The notes under the pieces are model-generated. The model worked only from the letters and a program-made list of their open reading frames with translations. It was not told the DNA's origin and searched no databases. This document shows positions 53,961 through 62,112 of a stretch of 64,000 nucleotides of DNA, one piece after another; the first letter of the stretch is position 1; each line of letters begins with the position of its first letter. A program made the position numbers and the translations under genes. The stretch is from Colocasia esculenta. Lineage: Eukaryota; Streptophyta; Magnoliopsida; Alismatales; Araceae. The stretch is taken from the NCBI GenBank assembly GCA_014218235.1, contig CM024761.1, positions 87,111,968 to 87,175,967 on the forward strand. The letters run 5' to 3'.

Positions 53961-54550
53961 TGCAGGTCTGTGCAGAAACACAGACCCGACCTCTCAAGAT
54001 TTGGTGAATGTGAGGGTCTAGGACTCGAGGGAAAATATACAAAAATTGTAAAACCGACCTAGACTCATACGGGGACATTATGGTTAGGTCACTTGCCTTT
54101 TAAAAATTGCTTCAAAGGATCAAAGTGCTCGGAGAAGCCCTCCTTGGGCAGTCCTAAGAAGGTGCAGAAACGCCTTCTAGATCTTCTTCCTCCGGGCTCC
54201 TGGATGATCTCCACAGCAGGGGGATGTCGGGGAAGCCTCCTCCTTTGCTTCAGCTATCTTCTTGTCGGAGAAGATGGCCGGATCTAGCTCCAGGGAGTCA
54301 GATTCTTGGGTGCAAAGAGTGGGGTTTTCTCAGTTTTCTTCTAGGTTTTCTTTCTCTCTTTTTCTCCTCTTGCAAGGGTGAAGAGAGAGGTGGGAAAGGT
54401 AGCTCCGGGTTCAAACTTAAGGAGAGGCCTCTCTCCCACTCTTAGGGTGACTTGACAGCCCTCAGAGCCGTTGGGGACAGCCCTCCAATGGCTGGCTTTC
54501 TTGTTTCAGAAGTTTGCAGCTCTGCTGCGCATGCAGGCCAGAGAGATTGG

Positions 54551-54620
54551 CGTCCATATCGCTGGACGCCAGGATTAGTGTTGGCGTCCATGTCTAGACG
54601 CTGACACCACCTCAACGGCC
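54551..54620 (-). repeat. CpG word array in A2, first block
   Basis: GGCGTCCA, GGACGCCA, GGCGTCCA, GACGCTGA and AACGGCCA with CpG at 54551, 54567, 54585, 54599 and 54616 (average 16.25 bp). Corresponds to 6583-6685 in A1. Confidence 0.75.
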
Positions 54621-54887
54621 AGGGGTTGATGCCAAGATGGCCTTCAGCCAGAAGTCTAAAATATGCAGAAAACCATGCATACCATGCATACATACATGCA
54701 TTATGTATAAGGTAGTGTATCCATACTATCACCATTCAATACATGCATTATTTATATCTAACATAAACACATGCACACGTACTTGTACTAATTAATGCGT
54801 ACGTAAATATGTATATACATACACAAGCACAAATATACACACACAAATACAAATAATGCGATGGAAATTTGAGGGCCTTACAAATTT

Positions 54888-55820
54888 TTCTTTTCCTCCA
54901 TCCCCATATACCTTGCTACCTCTTCCTGTCTTCCAAAATCTGTGCTCTCCTATATGGACAAGTCTTCTGCTGCTTTCTTCTAGAATGGAGCTGATGGTTC
55001 TCGCCGGCGTCACTGGGTAGCATGGCACATCATTCAGCATCTGCGTCTGGAAGGTGGACTTGGAGTTCGTAGCATTCATCATGTGCAAAAATCCCTGGCG
55101 GTCAAACAGATCTGGAATATCCGCTATGGCTCCTCAATCTGGTCGGTGTACACCAGGAGGAGGTTCTCATCAAATTTTGATCGGCTACCAGGTATTCCTA
55201 AACAGACTTGCATGGAGGCAAACCAATTGATTAAGAAGAACACTAGATGGATATATGGCAAAGGTGACAAAATTGACGTTTTGAAGGATATTTGGAGAGG
55301 AGACAGTCCTCTTGGAAATATGCTTCACATTCCATCTCAATTTGAAGGCTCCACGTTAAAGGAAGTCATAACTGATTCCTTTCATCCTATTAGATCGCTA
55401 CTGCCTGATAACATTTTTCAAGGGGTGGAGTTAAATGCTGAGGAGGACAAAAGTGTGTGGGCTGCTTCTCTTAATGGAGTGTTTTCTGCTAAATCTGCAT
55501 ATAATCTGGTTAGAAATGTCAGTGTTACTCGTCTTGCTCTCTCCAAGATTTGGCATCATAATTTCATTCCTAGAGCTTCTCTTTTCTACTGGAAGGTCCT
55601 TAACAGGGCGGTTCCAGTTGATAGTAGACTGATGGATTGTGGAATCCCCTTGGCCTCTCGATGCCACTGCTGTGCCTCCCCTTCTGTGGAGGATTTGAAC
55701 CATATTTTCATTAACAGTGTTCCGACAGGGAAGATTTGGCGCTATTTTATGCCCATCATCAGCAATGATATTTTTCTTCACTCTAATATTACTGCCAGAA
55801 TTTGGGCTTTCCTTCGATAG
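54888..55820 (+). pseudogene. LINE ORF2: C-terminal zinc-binding RVT region
   Basis: Continues ORF2 after A2. 55083-55820 reads VKQIWNIRYGSSIWSVY, NTRWIYGKGDKIDVLKDIW, VWAASLNGVFSAKSAYNLV, then the zf-RVT-type segment FIPRASLFYWKVLNRAVPV, CGIPLASRCHCCASPSVED and LNHIFINS. This region follows RT in plant L1 ORF2. It ends at a stop at 55818. Confidence 0.85.
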
Positions 55821-56085
55821 GCTAATGTCTGATCTCCAATTGGCTTCATTTCTCTCTATGGTTTAATTCTCATTCTTTGGGAACTCTGGAAGGGTCGTTG
55901 TGCATCTAGACATGACTCTAAGAAAATACGAGTCTATGATATGATCAGTAGCATCAAGATTAATATCTCCATTACTTTGTCCAACACAGCCTTTAAACTG
56001 GCTCCTACACTGGGTGAGTTGCACATCCTGAACCAGTATGGATTCGGCCCTCATGTCTCTAGTAAGTAGCTGAAATTTATTCGGT

Positions 56086-56588
56086 GGATTCCCCCCATTC
56101 AAAATTTTTGTCTTAATGTTGATGGGGCTGCTAAGGATAATTTTGGTATTTCTGGGGGAGGTGGTTGTATTCGGGATAAAAATGGGACTGTTCTAGCTGC
56201 CTTTGCGCATTACTATGGCGAGGGCTATAACCTCATTGCAGAAACTCGTGCCCTCTGTGATGGTCTTCGGTTGGCAGCATTTCTTGGCATCACACTCTCA
56301 GCTATATATTCTGATTCTCTTGATCTGGTACAATCCATCAAGCAATGTAGATGCTCTTCTTGGCATACCTATAGATGGTGGTGTATTGCTAGAGATATGT
56401 TGCATGCTCAGGCCGCTCAATTAACTCATGTTTACCGGGAAACAAATCGAGTGGCAGACCAGCTCGCCAAACATGCTTTAGTGTACAGGAGGAATGACTA
56501 CTTTTGGAGATCTGATAGCCTACCTCTTTCTTGTAAGGGCCCGCTTTTGTTAGACAGATCTGGTCTGTTGAATGTGAGACTGATCTGA
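56086..56588 (+). pseudogene. LINE ORF2: C-terminal RNase H (RVT_3)
   Basis: Reads LNVDGAAKDNFGISGGGG, RDKNGTVLAAFAHYYG and AETRALCDGLRLA, then, one frame over (56271-56588), SDSLDLVQSIKQC, VYRETNRVADQLAKHALVYR and a stop. This is the plant RNase H-like domain appended to L1 ORF2. Catalytic D (NVDG), E (AETRA) and D (YSDSLD, VADQLA) are all present across one frameshift. Confidence 0.85.
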
Positions 56589-56745
56589 TTGGGGTATACC
56601 CCTTTATGCTATTGTATCCTTATGGTTTATATATATTTTTGGCCCAGGTAATTCTGCTGTTGGAGTGGGTCCATTCTCCCCCTCTAGGGGAGGGTGCACT
56701 CTCCCAGTAAAAGACCTGAGGACCCGTTGATCAAAAAAAAAAGAA
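56589..56745 (+). other. LINE 3' UTR and A-rich tail
   Basis: About 145 bp of non-coding sequence, with TATACCCCTTTATGC and a CT-rich TCCCCCTCTAGGGG stretch, ending in an A-rich tail (AAAAAAAAAAGAAA). The tail meets the right target duplication at 56746. Confidence 0.9.
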
Positions 56746-56760
56746 AGATCCATGAGACAT
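56746..56760 (+). repeat. Target-site duplication, right of LINE
   Basis: Exact copy of AGATCCATGAGACAT (47608-47622). Confidence 0.95.
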
Positions 56761-57039
56761 GACTTTGAACAAGTTTGGAAGCTCCATGGAGATTTAGAAA
56801 CAACTAAGAGCAATCATGCCACTTCTTCCACTACTGCACCACCTATGCCACATGGGATAAATCAGGTCCCAGTTGTTGTTTCTTCCAAGCTAGGAGAAAT
56901 GCAAAGCTTTCTAAACACAAGACTGAATGCTATTCAAATCTATCTTTGAGAGAATTATGATGATTTGAAAGCCAGACTGGCTAGGATTGAGCGGAGGCTC
57001 ATTATGCAGCTACCTCCACCACCTCCTTTCCATCAATGA
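56761..57039 (+). pseudogene. Element E env-like region, 3' remainder
   Basis: Continues the region interrupted by the LINE: DFEQVWKLHGDLETTKSN, a Thr/Pro-rich stretch and LGEMQSFLNTRLNAIQIYL, a stop at 56947, then MQLPPPPPFH-like codons to a stop near 57039. Coiled-coil-like character with a Pro-rich end, as in SIRE env-like ORFs. Confidence 0.65.
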
Positions 57040-57056
57040 TTCTTCTATTTTGATAA

Positions 57057-57072
57057 TGTCAAAGGGGGAGAC
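57057..57072 (+). other. Internal polypurine-like tract of element E
   Basis: GTCAAAGGGGGAGACA, very like the LTR-proximal polypurine tract 270 bp downstream. It follows the end of the env-like region. It could be a second plus-strand primer or a remnant of a duplicated 3' end. Confidence 0.5.
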
Positions 57073-57326
57073 ATTTCATAAACTTTGACTTTGATGTATT
57101 TTTATTTCAGCAGATGTTTTTCTAGTAGATGTTTTCTGGTTGTAACACTCTTAAGCAATGGCAATTAATGAAATCATCTATGTGCTTGTGTGAATTGTTC
57201 TTGTGTGGACTTGTGTGATTGCTTGTTAATATGTGTGGACTTGTGTGGTTGCTTGTTGTTATATATACATTTAATTCAGTCCAGTCAAGTTAGTCAAAAC
57301 TTCTATGAATCATTGTTGCCATCATC

Positions 57327-57340
57327 AAAAAGGGGGAGAT
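57327..57340 (+). other. Polypurine tract of element E
   Basis: AAAAAGGGGGAGAT directly before the 3' LTR start TGTTGTGTCC. Confidence 0.9.
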
Positions 57341-58767
57341 TGTTGTGTCCCTAGTTTTGATGATGTCATGAGTCAAGCAAACATGTCATAAATATATAAG
57401 AATTCTTCTAACACAAGTTTTTATATGACAGGAAAATTCACAAAGTCAAATGATCTCATGTGTGTTGACACTGATTGCTTAATAGATCGACACACGTCTT
57501 AGTGAGTGAGTTACTGGAGTTCTGTGAAGCACTTGAGTCGACACTACCCAAAGGATAGGCCGACACTGGATAGTCTTCCAGTGGCACAAAAGTCTAAAGT
57601 ATCACATAAGGTCGACTCTAGTTGAAGAATAGGTCAACACTAGTTGGTCTTCTGGTTAGCGCTGAAGAAAAAGAATTGCAAAAGGTCAACTCCATATGAG
57701 AATCAGGTCGACACTAGTTGAATTTCCTGTTAGCGCTTAAAGGAAAGAAATGCATGAGGTCGACTCCAGATGAAGATCAGGTCGACTCCACCAGTCCATG
57801 CGATCGACTCCAGATGAAGATAAGGTCGACTCTACCATTCTATAAGGTCGACACTCAGATGCTACAAGGCAGCTCTATACTCTGGACAACTAGTCTCTAC
57901 AGCAGTCAAATGGATAAGGTCGACTCACGAAGACATGGAGTCAACTCTACTGAAGCATCTGCATTGGATCAAATCAAGTTCTATGTGTGTCAACACTATG
58001 CTCAAGTTGTGTCGACTCTCTGACACTCTTATTCCAGTGATGAAAAGAGTTTGTCAGTGCATTAGTTCTAGTCATGTAACCTGAGGCCCAATGATTGGTA
58101 CTCCAGGCGCACTTTACAAGGTTCTGGAAGATACTCTTTTTGGCAGCAAATCACCTCCCAACAAATTGGATTCTGTTGGGGCCCACCATGAAGATTTTGA
58201 GATACTGAACAAAAGGGGCGTGGCATCCTCTTTAGATAAAAACACACACAGAAAAAGTGGAGAGTGCCACAGAGAGCTAAAAGTGCAGAAAGAGCAGAGA
58301 GCTTGAGTTCAGAGAAGAGAATAGGCTTTGGTGTTGTCAACTCATCAAGAAGAAAAGATGTTGGATCGCTTCTTCTACTCGTATGAAGACCTGTTGCTAA
58401 TGAATTGAAGCAGAGCATCGGAATTCAACCCAATTCAGAGACAATTGATCCTTAAAGTTGTGGCCAGAAGAAGAGTCTGATGAGCTCAAGCCTTGAGAAG
58501 ATACAACTGGAAGTTCAAGGAGAATTCTGATCAGAGTTCAACTCCAGTGAAACTACACGCAGAGTGTTTGTAATATTTCTACATTCCGTCAGCAATTTCT
58601 CTCGTTTGACTTTTCCTATTTCTTATGAATACCAAACTTCTTGGTTGTCTGCTCCAGCTGGAGTAGATGGACTGATCCTACACTTTGTGTGTGAGGATTG
58701 AGAATTGATACAATCTTGAAGCTGTGAATCAGCGGGTTGTATGAAGCTGTGAATCAGAAATTGTGTG
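57341..58767 (+). repeat. 3' LTR of element E, interrupted by A3
   Basis: Begins TGTTGTGTCCCTAG after the polypurine tract, with TTTTGATGATGTC characteristic of SIRE LTRs. It holds the GTCGAC array (57464-58016), a TATA-like TAGATAAAAAC near 58233 and an AGAGCAGAGAGC-rich leader. It is cut at 58768 by reverse LTR A3; the rest lies beyond the window. The 5' LTR is not in the window. Confidence 0.85.
57464..58016 (+). repeat. GTCGAC array, pairs 22 bp apart
   Basis: Exact GTCGAC at 57537, 57611, 57707, 57759, 57781, 57825, 57847, 57919 and 58011; one-mismatch forms at 57464, 57486, 57559, 57633, 57685, 57803, 57940 and 57989. Each has a partner 22 bp away (57919/57940: 21). First members of pairs start at 57464, 57537, 57611, 57685 and 57759, i.e. 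73-74 bp apart; 57759 to 57847 is a run of five at 22 bp. Typical contexts are GGTCGACTCC and GGTCGACACT. Confidence 0.95.
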
Positions 58768-60173
58768 TGTGACGGCCCTCATTATACCGGTACGGTTATA
58801 CCACCCACGTCGGTATAGCGAGTGCTGCCAGCCACAGTGGGACATTTACCCAACGATACAAACAGCTGAGATACACGCGAATATATATATAACAGAGTAG
58901 CGGAAGTAAAAGAGAACTATCTCCATTCATTCATCATCCACATTAAACATACATGCAGTTTACATTTGCAAAAAAGAACTAAAGTTCACATGATTTAATT
59001 TGCTGAATAGAGATACAAATGTCCACATATTACATTCTTTTAATGATAATTCTAATACAATGTTCAAGTACATACTATGAAGTACACAATCACAAAGATC
59101 TCAAAAACTGGCTAGTCTCCACGCTCGGAGTCCGTCTCTGCCGCCTCCTCCGAGGGTACTGTGTCACAACTCTACCTGTACGCCGAGGCAAGGAGTGAGT
59201 CCAGGGACTCAGCAAGTAACACTATGCATGATATACACGTACAAGTCCTAGTGGTTTCTACACGCACATTACACTTTGCAACACATAGCATGCTAGTCCA
59301 TTTAAGTTTCCAACCTATCATGAAGGTTCTACAATTTTATACATAACGCATGCTTTCAGATTTCAAAAAAAATAACATTCACCTATCACATGGTCTCTAT
59401 TCAATTCACTCATGAGACTTTAATCAAAATGTGAGAGTTATTGACATGAACAATTTACATACATGAACGGGGAACATAATTAGCATGGATTCCACATGTT
59501 CTTAAGTACATACATAACCTTTTATCATGCTTTAGGTTGCTGGTTTCACATGGTCCAATGACTATAAACCTACACATGAAAGCTACAACGTTGCTTAAAC
59601 ATAACACATGAACGGTCCATCATGCCATTTTACTCACACACTCATTTGTTGTTCCTAACATGGATTCTAACACTTTTGCACACATAAACATGAGAATAAT
59701 AATATGCATTTTCTGAATTCACTTGGTTTCAGATTTAGTTTCACATGGTTTCTATAACACATTTACATATCTAAGATTTCACATCTTTCTTTACACTAGT
59801 TTCCTCTTTCACATGGTTCACTTTACACATACACATTCACATATCACTTACACATTTACACATGGTCCATACACTTTACACATTTCACTTTACACATATT
59901 TAGGTGCCGTGACACCGTCCAAACCACCAAAGAAGGACACAAACACATCACATCACATAGACGCCATCTAGGAATACAATGGTGACTCTTGGACTGCGCA
60001 GACCGGGAGAACAAGTCTCCACCCTAACCAGTGGTACTTGTCCACCTCCAGAATTTCCCCCTAATGCCCTTAGGGTCACTTACACATGAATGACTTTCTC
60101 AGGGGACTTTTCCCTGATACGGCTCCACTGCCTTCTCGGAAGCAGTATCACATTGCACAGTTTACACTTTTAC
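58768..60173 (-). mobile_element. LTR A3 of family A, reverse, interrupted by A4
   Basis: Starts TGTGACGGCCCTC exactly as A2 and follows it, in the same orientation, to about TTTACACTTTTAC at 60173. There A4 begins in the opposite orientation, so only the first 1.4 kb (plus coordinates) is visible and the rest must lie beyond the window. It sits in the 3' LTR of E. Confidence 0.85.
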
Positions 60174-61353
60174 TGTAAGACCCCAGATTTTTTTTCTCTC
60201 TTTATATATCTGTATGTATATGAATGGTGTGTTGGGTGTTCGGTTGTTGTGTGCTTAGCATGCGTGTTTCATTTCGCCTACTATAAGTTTTATCCTTCTT
60301 TTGAGCATGAGCATGTGCGAATATCTATATATGTATACATAGGTGTATGATGATTAATGTGGAAGTGAACAATTAGCTAATTAGAAGTGTATTATGAATA
60401 CCAAGAATCTCTGACTTAGGATACTTGAATAGTACTATGTGTGTGCTATCTAAATATTGAAGAATATCCTATACTACCTATTTCATGGAATTTTGTATGA
60501 GAATATAGGAAGTGGATATGTATATGTACGTTATCTTATGCGTGTGACGATTGCATACCTAATTCTACATGCATAACACCTTGGTGTATTTGTGTATGCA
60601 TGTGTATGATTAGTTGTAAGCGTTGCTCATTTGCATGGTTTAGCTAATGTGAATATTGTACTACGTACATTGCATATGCATAAAGAGTTCAAGCATGGTA
60701 GGTGTGTTAGTAGTTTACATTGGGATTCTATACTCCTCATGGATACATGCATGTATCTTTATGATGATTAGGTGAGAATAGTCAATTGGATAATTATGCA
60801 TATAGTATATATATTAAGAAATCCTATACATGTAATACTTAAGCAATGTAGGTAAAGTTGTGTAAGTTAATCTAATTACCGGTGCGCATATTGTACCCAT
60901 CTATTCCAAGCATAATGTACATAAGTATGCTACACCAGTGTGCGTATACTATATATATGACAAATCAAGTGTGTGTATGCGAGGACTATTTTATCGAATG
61001 GATTATTCCTAGCTAGCATAAATCATATCACCTCCTAATGATTTGCGAAGCCCTCATAATTCTCGTCATTTAAATTGCCGTGTGTTGAGTCATACATGTG
61101 TAAAATATCACGTACGTACAGGTAGGTGTCTACGTACATTTTATCTTAGTATGCTTATGTATGCTTGTGTATGTATATAGATATTTATGTACATATAATT
61201 AGTATAATTATGTGCATGTGTTTATATTAAATATAAATAAGGTATGTATTGCCTGGTGATAGTATGAGTATAATACCATATACATATTGCTTGTATAAGC
61301 TTGGTATGCATAGTTTCTGCATAAATTAAGGTTCTGGCCAAAGGCCACCTTGG

Positions 61354-61440
61354 CGTCACCTCTGGCCGCCGAGGTGGAGTCAACGTCCAGACCTGGACGC
61401 CAAGCCTGACCCAGGCGTCCAGTGATGTGGACGTCAACCT
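61354..61440 (+). repeat. CpG word array in A4, first block
   Basis: GGCGTCAC, GCCGAGGT, AACGTCCA, GGACGCCA, GGCGTCCA and GACGTCAA with CpG at 61354, 61370, 61384, 61398, 61416 and 61432 (average 15.6 bp). CTGGACGCC and GGCGTCCAG form a 9-bp inverted pair. Confidence 0.75.
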
Positions 61441-62025
61441 CTCTGACCTGCATGCGCAGCAGAGCTGTTGTCTTCTGAAACAAGGCATGGCCACCCATTG
61501 GGGGATGTTCCCCAACGGATCTAAGGCTGTCTAATTGGCATGGTGAGTGGGTGAGGGGCTTTCCTTAGGTCTGAACCCGGATTTGGCCTCTCCCACTTCT
61601 CATTTCACCCTTGCAAGAGGAGAGAAGAAGAGAGAAAAACCCTAGGTAAACTGTGAGAAAACCCATCTTGGCACCCTCAAATCCGGCCCCCTTGGAGCTT
61701 GTTCTGGAGATCTACTGCAACAGGAGGAAGCTGAAGCAAGGAGAAGGCTTTCCCCATCGTCCCCTTTCTGTGGAACTCACCCAAGAACCCGGAGGAAGGA
61801 GATCTTGAAGGCCTTCTGCAACTTTCTTGGGACTGCCCAAGGAGGTCTTCACCAAGCCTTTAAATCCCTTAGAAGAATTTTGAAAGGCAAGTGACCTATC
61901 TATGGTGTCCCCGTATGAGTCTAGGTGGGTTTTGATATTTTTATGGAATTTTATTCGAGTCCTAGACCCTCCAATTCACCCAAGATTGAGAGCTCGGTCT
62001 GTTTTTCTGCACAGACCTGGCTTGA

Positions 62026-62112
62026 CGGCAAGGTTCCTGGACGTCCAGTTCATGAACTCGGCGTCCATCGACCCTGCCGCTGACTCTGAGTCAGCGGCCA
62101 GAGACCGCCGTC
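62026..62112 (+). repeat. CpG word array in A4, second block, with 11-bp hairpin
   Basis: CpG at 62026, 62042, 62062, 62078, 62095 and 62109. GCCGCTGACTC (62076-62086) and GAGTCAGCGGC (62088-62098) are perfect inverted repeats around a single T. Confidence 0.75.

Larger units (their letters stand above)
51606..54882 (-). mobile_element. Solo LTR A2 of family A, reverse (3277 bp)
   Basis: In plus coordinates it starts TGTGACGGCCCTC and ends GAGGGCCTTACA, the reverse of the A1 LTR ends. A 5-bp duplication AATTT flanks it and no internal region is present, so a full element was reduced by LTR-LTR recombination. It interrupts the LINE between RT and the zinc-binding RVT region. ORFs in it (for example 52308-52970) are not genes. 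Confidence 0.95.
47623..56745 (+). mobile_element. L1-type LINE, full length, split by solo LTR A2
   Basis: Bounded by an exact 15-bp target duplication with an A-rich tail (56733-56745). Without the inserted LTR and its duplication it is about 5.84 kb, a full-length plant L1: short 5' UTR, ORF1 (DUF4283 plus zinc knuckle), ORF2 (endonuclease, RT, zinc-binding RVT region) and a C-terminal RNase H, typical of plant L1 elements. ORF2 is frameshifted. Confidence 0.95.
31390..58767 (+). mobile_element. SIRE/Maximus-like copia element E with nested insertions
   Basis: Plus-strand copia: gag C-terminus, protease, integrase, RT, RNase H, env-like region, polypurine tract and 3' LTR. The 5' LTR and most of gag are missing left of 31390, where element C begins. 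It is interrupted by element D in RNase H, a LINE in the env-like ORF, and LTR A3 in its own 3' LTR. The env-like region after pol is the hallmark of SIRE elements. It is the oldest element of its nest. Confidence 0.9.

Noticed and set aside
57464..58016. GTCGAC array as cloning or restriction-site artefact (SalI)
   Set aside because: The words carry natural one-base variants, fixed 22-bp spacing and also occur in gag coding sequence; no vector sequence is nearby.
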